This document shows positions 31,803 to 43,305 of a stretch of 64,000 nt of DNA, in pieces. How positions within the stretch are numbered: the first letter of the stretch is position 1; every line of letters begins with the position of its first letter. A model generated the notes under the pieces. The model was not told where the DNA came from and did no database searches. It was given only the letters and a program-made list of their open reading frames with translations. The translations under genes were made by a program, and so were the position numbers. The stretch comes from Hydrogenophilales bacterium. GTDB taxonomy: Bacteria > Pseudomonadota > Gammaproteobacteria > Burkholderiales > Thiobacillaceae. The stretch is taken from positions 248,001-312,000 of the forward strand of contig JACPYT010000002.1 of the NCBI GenBank assembly GCA_016195805.1. Direction: 5' to 3'.

Positions 31803-33553
31803 ACACGCGCCGCTTCGATGCGCTGATTGTCGGTGGCGGCGGTGCCGGCCTGCGCGCGGCGCTGCAGCTGGCGCGCTCGGACTACAAGGTCGCGGTGGTG
31901 TCGAAAGTATTCCCGACGCGCTCGCACACCGTGTCGGCGCAGGGCGGCATCACCGCCGCGCTCGCCAACGTCGACGACGACCGCTGGGAATGGCACATGT
32001 ACGACACGGTCAAGGGTGGCGACTGGCTGGGCGATCAGGACGCGATCGAGTTCATGTGCCGCGAGGCCGCCAGCGCGGTCTACGAATTGGAGCACATGGG
32101 GCTGCCGTTCTCGCGTCTCGACAACGGGAAAATCTACCAGCGGCCGTTCGGCGGCCAATCGAAAAATTTCGGCGGTGACCAGGCCACCCGCACCTGCGCC
32201 GCTGCCGACCGCACCGGTCACGCGCTGCTGCATACGCTGTACCAGCAGAACATTGCGCACCGCACGCAGTTCTTCGACGAATACTTCGCGCTCGACCTGC
32301 TGCGCGATGCCGAAGGCTACTGCCTCGGCGTCACCGCGATGAGCATCGAAACCGGCGAGCCGCTCTTGATCGAGGCACGCACTACCTTGCTCGCCACCGG
32401 CGGGGCAGGGCGGGTGTTCTGGAACAGCAGCAATGCCATGATCAACACCGGCGACGGCCTCGGCATGGTGCTGCGTGCCGGGCTGCCGTTGCAGGACATG
32501 GAGTTCTGGCAGTTCCATCCCACCGGCATCGCCGGCGTGGGTTGCCTCATCACCGAGGGCGTGCGCGGCGAAGGCGGTTACCTATTGAACAGGAACGGCG
32601 AGCGCTTCATGGAACGCTACGCGCCGCACGCGAAAGACCTCGCCGGGCGCGATGTGGTGGCGCGCGCCATTGCCATCGAAATCGCCGAGGGACGCGGCTG
32701 TGGAGCGCGCGGCGACTATGTCGATCTCAAGCTCGACCATCTGGGCGAGAAAACCATCGCCGAAAAACTCCCCGGCATCCGCGACCTGGCGATCCGCTTC
32801 GCCGGCGTCGACCCAGCCGAGAAAGCCATTCCGGTTGCCCCCACCGCGCACTACATGATGGGCGGCATCCCCACCAACCTGCACGGCCAGGTCGTCGCCC
32901 CCGCGCGCTTCGGCCCCGAGGAACCGGTTCCGGGCCTGTATGCCGTCGGCGAATGTGCCTGCGTGTCGGTGCATGGCGCCAACCGTCTGGGCGGCAACTC
33001 GCTGCTCGACCTCGTCGTGTTCGGCCGCGCCGCGGGCATGCACATGCTGGAGTATCTGCGCGACAACCCCTATGCGCGGCCCTTACCCGACCATGCGGCC
33101 GAGGCCAGCCTGGCGCGCCTGGCACGCTGGGAGCAGTCTGGCAGCGAACGCGTGGCAGCGATCACCGACGACCTCAGGCGCGTGATGCAGGCGCATGCCG
33201 GCGTGTTTCGCATCGATGCGGTGCTGCGCGATGGACTGGGAAAGCTGGGCGAACTGGAAACACGTCTGGCCCATGCCGGTCTGCAGGACACCAGCCGCGT
33301 GTTCAACACCGCGCGCATCGAGGCGCTGGAACTGGAGAATCTGATGGGGGTGGCGCGGGCGACGCTGGTGTCGGCGCTCAACCGCACCGAGAGCCGTGGT
33401 GCGCATACGCGGGAGGATTTCCCGCAACGCGACGACGAGCACTGGCTGAAGCACACCCTGTATTCGCGCGAGGGCGACCAGGTCGATGCCAAGCCGGTGC
33501 GGCTGAAGCCGCTGACGGTGGAGTCGATCCGGCCGAAGGAGAGGGTATATTGA
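31799..33553 (+). CDS. sdhA: Succinate dehydrogenase flavoprotein subunit
   Basis: [33 protein letters not shown]; start trimmed to MNTRRFDAL. Confidence 0.97.
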   Translation: MNTRRFDALIVGGGGAGLRAALQLARSDYKVAVVSKVFPTRSHTVSAQGGITAALANVDDDRWEWHMYDTVKGGDWLGDQDAIEFMCREAASAVYELEHMGLPFSRLDNGKIYQRPFGGQSKNFGGDQATRTCAAADRTGHALLHTLYQQNIAHRTQFFDEYFALDLLRDAEGYCLGVTAMSIETGEPLLIEARTTLLATGGAGRVFWNSSNAMINTGDGLGMVLRAGLPLQDMEFWQFHPTGIAGVGCLITEGVRGEGGYLLNRNGERFMERYAPHAKDLAGRDVVARAIAIEIAEGRGCGARGDYVDLKLDHLGEKTIAEKLPGIRDLAIRFAGVDPAEKAIPVAPTAHYMMGGIPTNLHGQVVAPARFGPEEPVPGLYAVGECACVSVHGANRLGGNSLLDLVVFGRAAGMHMLEYLRDNPYARPLPDHAAEASLARLARWEQSGSERVAAITDDLRRVMQAHAGVFRIDAVLRDGLGKLGELETRLAHAGLQDTSRVFNTARIEALELENLMGVARATLVSALNRTESRGAHTREDFPQRDDEHWLKHTLYSREGDQVDAKPVRLKPLTVESIRPKERVY

Positions 33554-34248
33554 TGAAATTCCGCCTCCACCGCTACAACCCAGAGACCGACGCCAAGCCC
33601 TTCATGCAGGACGTCGAACTCGACATCGACCCCGCCGGCAAGATGCTGCTCGATGCCCTGCTGGCGATCAAGGCGCAGGACGAGACGCTGTCCTTGCGCC
33701 GTTCCTGCCGTGAAGGCGTATGCGGGTCGGACGCGGTGAACGTGAACGGAAAAAACAGGCTGGCGTGCATCACGCCCTTGCCCGAGCTGAAGGAGCCGAT
33801 CGAGGTGCGGCCGCTGCCGGGGCTGCCGGTGATCCGTGACCTCATCGTCGACATGGAACCGTTCTACAAGCAGTACCGTTCGATCAAACCCTGGCTCGTC
33901 AACGACGCGCCCGAGCCCGAGGTCGAGCGCCTGCAGAGCCCGGCTGACCGTGCGCTGCTCGACGGCGCCTACGAGTGCATCCTGTGCGCCTGCTGCACGA
34001 CCTCGTGCCCTTCGTTCTGGTGGAATCCGGACACCTTCGTCGGTCCGGCCGGGCTATTGCAGGCGTACCGCTTCATCGCCGATAGCCGTGACGAGGCGAC
34101 GGCCGCGCGGCTCGACAACCTGGAGGATCCGTACCGGCTGTATCGCTGTCGCGGCATCATGAGCTGCGTGGAGGCTTGCCCCAAGGGACTGAACCCGACG
34201 GCGGCGATCGGGCGCATCAAGTCGCTGCTGGTGAAACGGCGTGTCTGA
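33553..34248 (+). CDS. sdhB: Succinate dehydrogenase iron-sulfur subunit
   Basis: RRSCREGVCGSDAVNVNG, CILCACCTTSCPSFWWN. Confidence 0.97.
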   Translation: MKFRLHRYNPETDAKPFMQDVELDIDPAGKMLLDALLAIKAQDETLSLRRSCREGVCGSDAVNVNGKNRLACITPLPELKEPIEVRPLPGLPVIRDLIVDMEPFYKQYRSIKPWLVNDAPEPEVERLQSPADRALLDGAYECILCACCTTSCPSFWWNPDTFVGPAGLLQAYRFIADSRDEATAARLDNLEDPYRLYRCRGIMSCVEACPKGLNPTAAIGRIKSLLVKRRV

Positions 34249-34495
34249 CATCTTGTCCTGGCGCTGCCGGCGCGGATTGCTTGAACTCGATCTCTGGCTG
34301 GGTGGCTTTTGGACCGCGCACCGCGCTACACTTCGACCTCACGAGACAGCCGCGCTGGGGCGGCTCCTGACCCTGTCCGACATGGAGATTGTAGACAGGC
34401 TGCATGGCAGGTCGCCCGCGGGCGACGGCGACCTTGAAGCGCTTATCGAACGCCTACAGCATTATCGAGCTGCAATAATTTTGGAATCGCGATGA
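34241..34495 (+). CDS. sdhE: FAD assembly factor SdhE
   Basis: [17 protein letters not shown] (RGxxE motif), position after sdhB. Confidence 0.93.
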   Translation: MSDILSWRCRRGLLELDLWLGGFWTAHRATLRPHETAALGRLLTLSDMEIVDRLHGRSPAGDGDLEALIERLQHYRAAIILESR

Positions 34496-35787
34496 AAAAA
34501 ACCGTCACCCTCACGTTCAGCGATGGCAGCCCGTCGATCGAACTGCCCATCGAACAGGGCACCTATGGCAAGCCGGTGATCGACATCCGGGCACTGGGCG
34601 CACACGGCTATTTCACCCACGATCCGGGTTTTACCGCCACGTCGAGCTGCACCTCGGCCATCACCTATATCGACGGCGACGAAGGCCTGCTGTATTACCG
34701 CGGCTACCCGATCGATGAACTGGCCTACCAGTCGGACTACATGGAAGTCAGCTACCTCCTGCTCCATGGGGAACTGCCGACGGCCGAGCAGAAGACGGCA
34801 TTCGAGCAGTCGATCCGCCATCACACCCTGCTGCACGACCAGATGGAAAACGTGTTCCGCGGCTTCCGCCGCAGCGCCCATCCGATGGCGGTGATGATCG
34901 GCGTGACCGGGGCGATGTCGGCCTTCTATCACAGCGGCCTCGACAACTTCAATCCGCAGCATCGCGAGGTCGTCGCCCATCGCCTCATTGCGAAAGTGCC
35001 GACGGTGGCAGCCTGGGCCTACAAGTTCAACGAGGGCCAGCCCTTCGTTTATCCGCAGAACCGCCTGAGTTATGCCGAGAACTTCATGCACATGATGTTT
35101 TCCAGCCCCTGCGAGCCCTACGAGCCCAATCCGGTGCTGGCGCGCGCGCTCGACCGGATTTTCATCCTGCACGCCGATCACGAGCAGAACGCGTCGACCT
35201 CGACCGTTCGCCTGGCCGGTTCCAGCGGCGCCAATCCCTATGCCTGCATCGCCAGCGGCATGGCTTCGCTGTGGGGACCGCTGCATGGCGGCGCCAACGA
35301 GGCGGTGCTGCGGATGCTGGAGGAAATGGATCATGTCTCCAAGATCCCGGAATTCATCCGCCGCGCGAAAGACAAGTCCGATCCCTTCCGTCTGATGGGT
35401 TTCGGCCACCGCATCTACAAGAACGTCGACCCGCGCGCCGCGATCATCCGCCAGACCTGCTACGAAGTGCTCGACGAACTCGACCTGCGTGACGATCCGC
35501 AGTTCAAGATCGCGCTCGAGCTCGAACGCATCGCACTGGAAGACGAGTACTTCATCGCCAGGAAGCTCTACCCCAACGTCGATTTCTATTCCGGCATCAT
35601 CTTCCGTGCCCTGGGCATCCCCACCAGCATGTTCACCGCGCTGTTCGCCATGGCGCGTACCGCCGGCTGGGTTGCGCAGTGGCACGAAATGCTGTCCGAC
35701 CCGGCGCACAAGATCGGCCGCCCGCGCCAGCTCTACACCGGGTCGGCACGGCGCGAATTCGTTCCGATCGAACAGCGCAAGGCCTAG
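34492..35787 (+). CDS. gltA: Citrate synthase
   Basis: GEEL-type citrate synthase; [30 protein letters not shown]. Confidence 0.98.
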   Translation: MKKTVTLTFSDGSPSIELPIEQGTYGKPVIDIRALGAHGYFTHDPGFTATSSCTSAITYIDGDEGLLYYRGYPIDELAYQSDYMEVSYLLLHGELPTAEQKTAFEQSIRHHTLLHDQMENVFRGFRRSAHPMAVMIGVTGAMSAFYHSGLDNFNPQHREVVAHRLIAKVPTVAAWAYKFNEGQPFVYPQNRLSYAENFMHMMFSSPCEPYEPNPVLARALDRIFILHADHEQNASTSTVRLAGSSGANPYACIASGMASLWGPLHGGANEAVLRMLEEMDHVSKIPEFIRRAKDKSDPFRLMGFGHRIYKNVDPRAAIIRQTCYEVLDELDLRDDPQFKIALELERIALEDEYFIARKLYPNVDFYSGIIFRALGIPTSMFTALFAMARTAGWVAQWHEMLSDPAHKIGRPRQLYTGSARREFVPIEQRKA

Positions 35788-35811
35788 CGGGACGCCAGGA
35801 ATCGATCGGCC

Positions 35812-38508
35812 ATGAGCGCACCCGACTGGCATCTGACTTCGCCGTTGTATGCCGGCAATGCGGCGTATCTGGAACAGTTCGGCGACGACGCGCTGGCGCC
35901 GTGGCTGACACAGCCACTGCCGGGTGCGGCGGCCGGGTCGGATGCCGCGCAGGTTGCCGTGCTGCGGCTGATCAACGCCTATCGCTATCTGGGCGTGCGG
36001 CAGGCCGACCTGGATCCCCTGCGGCGTTTCGAACCGCCGCCGACGCCTGAGCTTGACCCTGCGCACTATGGCCTGACCGAGGCCGACCTGACGCGTGAAT
36101 TCGAGACCGGCTCGTTGTTCGGCGTGGAGCGCACCACGCTGGCCGATATCCTGCAGCGCCTGAACAACGCCTATTGTGGCCATGTCGGCGCCGAATACAT
36201 GCACATCACCGATGTGGCCCGCAAACGCTGGCTGCAGGAGCGCATCGAGTCGGCCCAGGGGCGATTCGGGGTGTCAGCGGACCTGAAGAAACAGCTGCTG
36301 AAGCGGCTGACCGACGCCGAGACGCTGGAAAAATTCCTCCACACCCAACACGTCGGCCAGAAACGTTTCTCGCTCGAAGGCGGCGAGAGCCTGATTCCGC
36401 TGCTCGACCAGGTGATTGCGCGTTGCGCGCGCCATGGCGCCAAGGAAATCGTGATGGGGATGGCGCATCGCGGACGCATCAACGTGCTGGCCAACATCAT
36501 GGGGTGCTCGCTGGAAAGCCTGTACGAAGAACCGCGCAACGGCTATCCGGATTCGCCGCTGTCGGGCGACGTCAAATACCACCAGGGCTTTTCCTCCGAC
36601 ATCGCCACGCCGTATGGTCCGGTGCACCTGGCGCTGGCATTCAACCCTTCGCATCTCGAAATCGTGCATCCGGTGGTGCGCGGCTCGGTGCGGGCACGTC
36701 AGGACCGTCGTGGCGACGTGCTCGGTTACGAAGTGGTGCCGGTGATCCTGCACGGCGACGCCGCGCTGTCGGGACAGGGCGTGGTGATGGAAAGCCTCAA
36801 CATGTCGCAGACGCGTGGCTTCAGGAACGGCGGCGCGATCCACATCGTCATCAACAACCAGATCGGCTTCACCACCTCCGACCCACGCGACGTACGCTCG
36901 ACCCTGTACTGCACCGACGTGGCCAAGATGGTCGAGGCGCCGGTGCTGCACGTCAACGGCGACGACCCCGAAGCGGTGGCCTTCGCCGTGCAGACCGCGG
37001 TGGACTACCGCTATACCTTCCACAAGAACTGTTTCATCGACCTGGTCTGCTACCGTCGCCACGGCCACAACGAGCAGGACGAGCCGCTTGCCACCCAGCC
37101 GCTGATGTATCGACGCATCCAGGCCCATCCCAGCACGCGCATGCTGTATGCCCAGCGGCTGGTCGACGAAGGCGTGCTGTCCCAGGCGCAGGTCGACGAC
37201 CTGGTGGATGTGTGCCGCGAACGGCTGGAACATGGCGAATCGCTGAGTTCGCCGATCCTGTCCGATTTCAAGGCAACCTATGGCATGGACTGGGGGCGCT
37301 TCAAACACGGCGCCTCCAGCGAGGTGTCGACTGCGGTATCGGCCAGCCGGCTGGATTTCCTGGGCGAGCGCATTACCACGCTGCAACACGAAATCGAGCT
37401 GCATTCACGGGTGCAGAAAGTGCTGGACGACCGCCGCAAGATGCGGGCTGGCGAACTGCCGGTGGACTGGGGCTATGCCGAGACCCTGGCCTACGCCAGC
37501 CTGCTCGACGCCGGCTACAACGTGCGGGTATCGGGGCAGGATTCGGCGCGCGGCACCTTCTTCCATCGCCACGCAGTGTGGCATGACCAGAAGCGCGAAC
37601 GCCGTCAGAGCGGCGTGTATGTACCGCTCGAACACATTCACGACCGGCAGGGCGATTTCAACATCATCGATTCGCTGCTGTCGGAAGAGGCCGTGCTGGC
37701 GTTCGAGTACGGCTACGCCACCGCCGATCCCGACACGCTGGTGGTGTGGGAGGCGCAGTTCGGCGATTTCGCCAACGGCGCGCAGGTGGTGATCGACCAG
37801 TTCATCACCAGCGGCGAAGCCAAATGGGGGCGCCTGTGCGGCCTGACGCTCATGTTGCCGCATGGCCTCGAAGGGCAGGGGCCGGAGCATTCGTCGGCAC
37901 GCCTCGAACGCTATCTGCAATTGTGCGCACAGGAGAACATCCAGGTCTGCGTGCCGACCCTGCCGGCACAGATGTTCCATCTGCTGCGGCGGCAACTCGT
38001 GCGACCGCTCAGAAAACCGCTGGTGATCATGAGCCCCAAGAGCCTGCTGCGTCACCCTGTCTCCACGTCGTCGCTGGCGGATCTGAGCAGCGGGACGTTC
38101 CTGCCGGTCATCGATGATCCGCGCGCACCGCGCCAGGCGAAACGCGTGGTGGCGTGCAGCGGGCGCGTGTGGTTCGATCTCGAGGCGGCCCGGGCGGCGC
38201 GCGGGTTGGACGACATTGCGCTGGTGCGGGTGGAACAGCTTTATCCCTTCCCCGAGGCAGCGTTCTGCGCCGTGCTGAACGCCTATCCGCTGGCCGGCAC
38301 CTTCGTCTGGGCGCAGGAAGAACCGATGAACCAGGGCGCGTGGTATCAGACCCTGCATCACCTCAATCACTGCGCGCCCGGCGGGCGCCGCTTCCACTAC
38401 GCTGGGCGGCCCGCGGCGGCTGCGCCGGCATCGGGCTACGTGTCCCGCCATCGGGCTGAACTGGAAGCGCTGATCGGCGACGCGCTGGAGACCCCCTATG
38501 AAGCTTGA
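35812..38508 (+). CDS. sucA: 2-oxoglutarate dehydrogenase E1
   Basis: [25 protein letters not shown]-type TPP enzyme, [18 protein letters not shown]. Confidence 0.97.
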   Translation: MSAPDWHLTSPLYAGNAAYLEQFGDDALAPWLTQPLPGAAAGSDAAQVAVLRLINAYRYLGVRQADLDPLRRFEPPPTPELDPAHYGLTEADLTREFETGSLFGVERTTLADILQRLNNAYCGHVGAEYMHITDVARKRWLQERIESAQGRFGVSADLKKQLLKRLTDAETLEKFLHTQHVGQKRFSLEGGESLIPLLDQVIARCARHGAKEIVMGMAHRGRINVLANIMGCSLESLYEEPRNGYPDSPLSGDVKYHQGFSSDIATPYGPVHLALAFNPSHLEIVHPVVRGSVRARQDRRGDVLGYEVVPVILHGDAALSGQGVVMESLNMSQTRGFRNGGAIHIVINNQIGFTTSDPRDVRSTLYCTDVAKMVEAPVLHVNGDDPEAVAFAVQTAVDYRYTFHKNCFIDLVCYRRHGHNEQDEPLATQPLMYRRIQAHPSTRMLYAQRLVDEGVLSQAQVDDLVDVCRERLEHGESLSSPILSDFKATYGMDWGRFKHGASSEVSTAVSASRLDFLGERITTLQHEIELHSRVQKVLDDRRKMRAGELPVDWGYAETLAYASLLDAGYNVRVSGQDSARGTFFHRHAVWHDQKRERRQSGVYVPLEHIHDRQGDFNIIDSLLSEEAVLAFEYGYATADPDTLVVWEAQFGDFANGAQVVIDQFITSGEAKWGRLCGLTLMLPHGLEGQGPEHSSARLERYLQLCAQENIQVCVPTLPAQMFHLLRRQLVRPLRKPLVIMSPKSLLRHPVSTSSLADLSSGTFLPVIDDPRAPRQAKRVVACSGRVWFDLEAARAARGLDDIALVRVEQLYPFPEAAFCAVLNAYPLAGTFVWAQEEPMNQGAWYQTLHHLNHCAPGGRRFHYAGRPAAAAPASGYVSRHRAELEALIGDALETPYEA

Positions 38509-39583
38509 GGTGCGTATACCGTCCCTGTCCGACTCGGTTGCCAGCGGCACCCTGCTGCCGTGGCGCAAGCAGGTCGGCGAGGCCGTGGCGCGCGACGAAA
38601 CGCTGGTCGATCTGGAAACCGACAAGGTGATCCTGGAAATTCCTGCGCCGGCATCCGGCACGCTGGTCGAACTGCGCCAGCCCGAAGGCGCCGTGGTCAA
38701 GGCCGCCGAGGTGGTGGCGGTGATCGAGACCGGCGAGCACGATGTTGTTCCGACACCTGCCGAGAAGCCGGTGCAGCCGGTTGCCTCAGCACCCCTCGCG
38801 CCGCCTGTAGCATCCATGCCTGCGCCGACGCAAGCCAGCGTGGCCTTGCCCACTGCGCCGGCCGCAGCACCCGTCATCCCGTCAGGCGAAAGCCGCCGCG
38901 AGCCGATGTCGCGCCTGCGCAGTCGCGTGGCCGAACGTCTGGTCGCGGCGCAGCATACCGCCGCCATGCTCACCACCTTCAACGAGGTGAACATGCAGCC
39001 GGTGAACGAACTGCGTCAGCGTTTCAAGGCCGACTTCGAGGTCAGGCATGGCGTCAAGCTCGGCTATATGTCCTTCTTCGTGCGGGCGGTGTGCCAGGCG
39101 CTGCAGCAGTTCCCCGTCGTCAATGCCGCCATCGACGGCAACGACATCGTGTGGCAGGGCGACGCCGACATCGGTATCGCGATCTCCAGTCCGCGCGGGC
39201 TGGTGGTGCCGATCCTGCGCCGCGCGCAAGCCCTGTCGTCCGCCGAAATCGAAGCGGCCATTGCCGACTTCGCCCGCCGCGCGCGCGAGGCGAAGCTCAC
39301 GCTCGAGGATCTCGCGGGCGGCACCTTCTCCATCACCAACGGCGGCGTGTTCGGTTCGCTGCTTTCCACGCCCATCCTCAACCCGCCGCAGTCGGCGATC
39401 CTCGGCATGCACACGATCCAGGAGCGCCCAGTGGCGGAAAATGGCCAGGTCGTGATCCGTCCGATGATGTATCTGGCGCTCACTTACGACCACCGCCTGA
39501 TCGACGGGCGTGACGCGGTGCAGTTCCTGGTTGCGGTGAAGACGGCGCTGGAAGCGCCGGAATCCCTGCTGGAGAGCGTCTGA
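38498..39583 (+). CDS. sucB: 2-oxoglutarate dehydrogenase E2 (dihydrolipoyl succinyltransferase), short form
   Basis: Lipoyl motif [13 protein letters not shown]; catalytic [14 protein letters not shown]; only an Ala/Pro linker between domains. Confidence 0.94.
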   Translation: MKLEVRIPSLSDSVASGTLLPWRKQVGEAVARDETLVDLETDKVILEIPAPASGTLVELRQPEGAVVKAAEVVAVIETGEHDVVPTPAEKPVQPVASAPLAPPVASMPAPTQASVALPTAPAAAPVIPSGESRREPMSRLRSRVAERLVAAQHTAAMLTTFNEVNMQPVNELRQRFKADFEVRHGVKLGYMSFFVRAVCQALQQFPVVNAAIDGNDIVWQGDADIGIAISSPRGLVVPILRRAQALSSAEIEAAIADFARRAREAKLTLEDLAGGTFSITNGGVFGSLLSTPILNPPQSAILGMHTIQERPVAENGQVVIRPMMYLALTYDHRLIDGRDAVQFLVAVKTALEAPESLLESV

Positions 39584-39584
39584 G

Positions 39585-40412
39585 ATGACCGACAGCCTGG
39601 TCGAGATCCGTGACCTGCATTTCGCCTACGGCGACCGCTCCGTGCTCAGGGGTATCAACCTGTCCATCCCACGCGGCAAGGTCGTCGCCATCCTCGGCGT
39701 CAGCGGCTGCGGCAAGACCACCCTGCTGCGCCACGTCGGCGGCCAGTTGCGGCCGGCGCGCGGCCAGGTGAAATTCGACGGGCAGGTGGTGCACGAACTG
39801 GACAACGACGCGCTCTACGCCATGCGGCGAAAGATGGGGATGATGTTCCAGGTCAGCGGGCTGTTCAGCGACCTGTCCGTGTTCGACAACATCGCCTATC
39901 CGATGCGCGAGCACACCGACCTGCCGGAAGACGTCATCCACGACCTGGTGCTGATGAAATTGCATGCAGTCGGCCTGCGCGGTGCCCACGCCCTGCGAAC
40001 CAGCGAACTGTCGGGTGGCATGGAACGCCGAGTGGCACTGGCCCGGGCGATCGCGCTCGATCCCAGGCTGATCATGTACGACGAGCCTTTCGCCGGCCTC
40101 GACCCGATCTCGCTCAACACCATCGCCAACCTGATCCGCCGGCTCAACGATGCGCTCGGCCTGACCTCGATCGTGGTGACCTACGACGTCTCGGAATCGC
40201 TGAAAGTGGCCGACTACGTCTATTTCATCCATGACGGTGTGGTCGTGGCTGAAGGGGAGGCTTCTGCAATGGGCGACTCGACCGACCCTTTCGTCCATCA
40301 ATTCGTCCACGCAGAGCCGGATGGGCCGGTGGCCTTCCAGTATCCGAGCAGGCCGTTTGGGGAAGAACTGGACATCTCTGCCGCCGCATCCGGGATAAAG
40401 CCCACCGCGTAG
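39585..40412 (+). CDS. MlaF/Ttg2A-like ABC transporter ATP-binding protein (orphan)
   Basis: Walker A GVSGCGKTT, LSGGMERRVALARAIALDPRLIMYDEPFAGLDPIS; no permease gene adjacent. Confidence 0.88.
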   Translation: MTDSLVEIRDLHFAYGDRSVLRGINLSIPRGKVVAILGVSGCGKTTLLRHVGGQLRPARGQVKFDGQVVHELDNDALYAMRRKMGMMFQVSGLFSDLSVFDNIAYPMREHTDLPEDVIHDLVLMKLHAVGLRGAHALRTSELSGGMERRVALARAIALDPRLIMYDEPFAGLDPISLNTIANLIRRLNDALGLTSIVVTYDVSESLKVADYVYFIHDGVVVAEGEASAMGDSTDPFVHQFVHAEPDGPVAFQYPSRPFGEELDISAAASGIKPTA

Positions 40413-40530
40413 CCGCTGCGGGGCCTCGCACGCTTCAGTTAAGCGAAAAATCGTCGTTATTCCCTGATACACACAGTTGGATGGGAGGCCCGGTGAGCAA
40501 AGCCGATTCTTCATACTGGAGGGCTCAGGC

Positions 40531-42195
40531 ATGAGCCTGCCGTCAACCCGGGAAAGCGATGCCTTCATCGACTACGGCGCCTTGCGTGCGCTGGTGGTGG
40601 ACGATTCCCCGGGCATGCGCAATGCCCTGCGCCTGACCCTTGCCAACTTCGGCATCACCAAAATCCAGATGGTGGCCAATGCCGCCGAAGCGATCTTCCA
40701 GATCAAAAACAGATCCTACGATTTCATCCTGAGCGATTTCAATCTGGGCGAAGGGCGCGATGGTCAGCAATTGCTGGAGGAATTGCGTCACAGCAACCTG
40801 ATCTCGCTGGAGACCGTCTTCATGATGGTCACGGCAGAGTCCTTTTACGAGAAGGTGGTCGCCACGGCCGAACTGGCGCCGGACGACTACATGATCAAGC
40901 CCTTCAGCGCGGAGCTTCTGCGCAGCCGGCTCACGAGCATCCTGCTGCGCAAGCGGGCATTCCGGGACGTCTACTGGAGTTTTCAGGTGCAGGATCTGGA
41001 AGCCTCGATCGCTGCCTGCGATGCGCTCATTCGCAACAAGCCGAAGTATGCGGTGGATGCCCTGCGCTTCAAGGGCGAGCTGCTGGTTGCGCTCGGCCGT
41101 TTCGAGGAGGCCGAGGCCTTGTACCAGCAGGTGGTCACGATGCGTGCCATACCCTGGGCACGTCTGGGCCTTGCGCGGTCTTTGCACCTGCAAAAGAAAG
41201 TGGAGGCGGCCGAGGAGGAACTGCGCGACGTGCTGGAACACGCACCGGAGATGGTTGCCGCCTATGACCTGCTCTCGGAAGTCTGCCTGGAGAAAAAGGA
41301 TGTAGCGGCTGCGCAGGCAGCCCTGGAAAAAGGCGTGGCCATTTCGGCCAAAACGGTGCGCCGGCAGCAGAAGCTGGGAGAGGTTGCCTACGGCAACGGC
41401 GATCTCGACGCCGCGCGCACGGCATTCGACAACGTGCTGGAGAAGGGACGCCATTCCATTTTCATCACGCCGACCGATTTCGGCAATCTGTGCAGGGTGC
41501 AACTGGAGCAGGGCGATCTCCAGGCGGTTTCCGATACGCTGAAAAAGAACAAAAGCACGTTGCAGGCGAGCCCGGAAGGGCAGCTTGTGATGGCGGTCAC
41601 GCAGGGCATGGCGCATACCCGGACCGGCAATCTCTCGGAGGCCGCCAAGGCGCTTGACGAGGCGGCAGGCCTGCGCGCCGGCGGAACGCGCGGGGATGCG
41701 CAGCTCATGCTGGATCTGGCTGGCGTTTGCATGGCCAGCGGCCGCCACGACGAGGCGGATGCCGTCGTCGCCGAGGTGGCGCGCAATGCGCATGACAGCG
41801 AGGCGCTGCTGGCCAAGGCGAAGCGGCTCTACGACGAAGCCGGGCGGGCGGATGCCGGCGCCAGCGTGCTGGCCTCCGCTACCAGCGACGTGCGTACGCT
41901 CAACAATGAAGGGGTGGTACTGGCACAGCGTGGCGACTATGGAACCGCCGTGGAGAAATTGCTGACGGCCTGCCGCGAAGCGCCCTACAACCCGCGCATC
42001 CTCATGAATGCCGTGTGGGTGATCCTCAAATACATCGACCAGATCGGCATGGACGAGGCCATGATCGAGACCGCCCGGGCTCAGCTCGGAGAAGCGGAAC
42101 GCCAGGCCCCCGGTCACCCCCGCATTGCGGGGCTGCGCCTGCACCTGAGGGACGTGGAGAACCGCTTCGGCATTCAAAGAAAGGCCGCCCGATGA
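40531..42195 (+). CDS. Response regulator receiver protein with TPR-like repeats
   Basis: LRALVVDDSPGMRNALR...ILSDFNLGEG...YMIKPF receiver; C-terminal helical repeats. Confidence 0.87.
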   Translation: MSLPSTRESDAFIDYGALRALVVDDSPGMRNALRLTLANFGITKIQMVANAAEAIFQIKNRSYDFILSDFNLGEGRDGQQLLEELRHSNLISLETVFMMVTAESFYEKVVATAELAPDDYMIKPFSAELLRSRLTSILLRKRAFRDVYWSFQVQDLEASIAACDALIRNKPKYAVDALRFKGELLVALGRFEEAEALYQQVVTMRAIPWARLGLARSLHLQKKVEAAEEELRDVLEHAPEMVAAYDLLSEVCLEKKDVAAAQAALEKGVAISAKTVRRQQKLGEVAYGNGDLDAARTAFDNVLEKGRHSIFITPTDFGNLCRVQLEQGDLQAVSDTLKKNKSTLQASPEGQLVMAVTQGMAHTRTGNLSEAAKALDEAAGLRAGGTRGDAQLMLDLAGVCMASGRHDEADAVVAEVARNAHDSEALLAKAKRLYDEAGRADAGASVLASATSDVRTLNNEGVVLAQRGDYGTAVEKLLTACREAPYNPRILMNAVWVILKYIDQIGMDEAMIETARAQLGEAERQAPGHPRIAGLRLHLRDVENRFGIQRKAAR

Positions 42196-42845
42196 AATTC
42201 GACGGCACCGATCTTTATGCCGCGCTGATCCACGAACTGAAGAACAGTCTGGGTGTGCTGTCGATGACGCTCGAACGCATTCCGCTGCAGGGCGAAACCG
42301 AGCACGATGTCGCAGTCGTCGCTGCAAGGCAGTTGTGCGAAGGGGTGGTCGACCGGCTGCATCAGGCGCTGCTGATCTACAAGGCGGAAAACCAGCAGAT
42401 TCATCTGATCCTCGATGCCTATTCGCCGCACGATCTGCTGCAACAGATCGAGGCCAGGGCGAACGCACTGGCACGCGGCCGTTTTCGTATCGAGGTGGCT
42501 ATTGCAGAGGACCTCCCCGCGCTCTGGTTCTTCGATCGCGATCTGATTGAAATGGCCCTGATCAACGCCATCCATAATGCACTTGTCTATGCGCGCTCGA
42601 CCATCCGGATCGAGGCGGACGTGGAGGCCGGCTGTCTGGTCTTGAGCGTCCGCGACGATTCGCCGGGCTACCCCGAGCACATTCTGGGGGGCCTGGCCGA
42701 TGGCGGCGCATACCCCACCACCGGAACCGGTCTGGGCTTGCAGTTTGCCAGGCTGATCGCGCAGAGCCATGACAACCGCGGACGTTTAGGCGAGCTGCGG
42801 CTCTACAACGACCCCGGTGCGGTTTTCTGTCTGCGTCTCCCCTGA
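42192..42845 (+). CDS. Small histidine kinase-like protein
   Basis: ALIHELKNSLGVLSMTLERI; ALINAIHNALVYA N-box; GTGLGLQFARLIAQ G-box; 4-nt overlap with upstream regulator. Confidence 0.83.
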   Translation: MKFDGTDLYAALIHELKNSLGVLSMTLERIPLQGETEHDVAVVAARQLCEGVVDRLHQALLIYKAENQQIHLILDAYSPHDLLQQIEARANALARGRFRIEVAIAEDLPALWFFDRDLIEMALINAIHNALVYARSTIRIEADVEAGCLVLSVRDDSPGYPEHILGGLADGGAYPTTGTGLGLQFARLIAQSHDNRGRLGELRLYNDPGAVFCLRLP

Positions 42846-42871
42846 TAAATGCCCCGTGCGTGCGGGTCTGT

Positions 42872-43216
42872 CTATTCAGCCAGCAGGGTGACCTTGGTTT
42901 CGGCGGTGACGCGGTCGATGTCGAACTGCAGCACGCAGTATTCGGTCTGTTCGTCGACGGGCGTGGGATCGTCCGCGCAACTGCAGCCGGCAATCACGCC
43001 GGTGTAGAAGATTCCTGACTTGGCGCGGATCAGGCCGGCTTCCTCGCTCATGCTGATGATCATCGCCTGGAAAGGCCGATCCGTTACATAACTGCTGGAC
43101 GACAATCCCTGTTGCAACGGGAGTTGCCCGGCATCCAGCTGTTCGATTTCCCGCTTGAGGACATCCTTGAATTCGGGGGTTCCCCAGGCATGCAGGGATT
43201 TGGGCAGGTGGCACAT
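42872..43216 (-). CDS. Conserved hypothetical protein
   Basis: MCHLPKSLHAWGTPEFKDVLKREIEQLDAGQLPLQQGLSSSSYV...; CxC motif IAGCSCADDPTP; start trimmed. Confidence 0.65.
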   Translation of the reverse strand: MCHLPKSLHAWGTPEFKDVLKREIEQLDAGQLPLQQGLSSSSYVTDRPFQAMIISMSEEAGLIRAKSGIFYTGVIAGCSCADDPTPVDEQTEYCVLQFDIDRVTAETKVTLLAE

Positions 43217-43305
43217 GGGTGGTTGTCTCCATCGGGTGGTGGGCGCGTCGTGAATACCTGGCCCGCGCCATGGCCAGGACTGGAAACAGGGATTGTCCGT
43301 CGTGG

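Noticed and set aside
36174-37586. 470-aa plus-strand alternate-frame ORF inside sucA
   Set aside because: Out-of-frame Arg/Gly/Ala-rich translation of a conserved gene.
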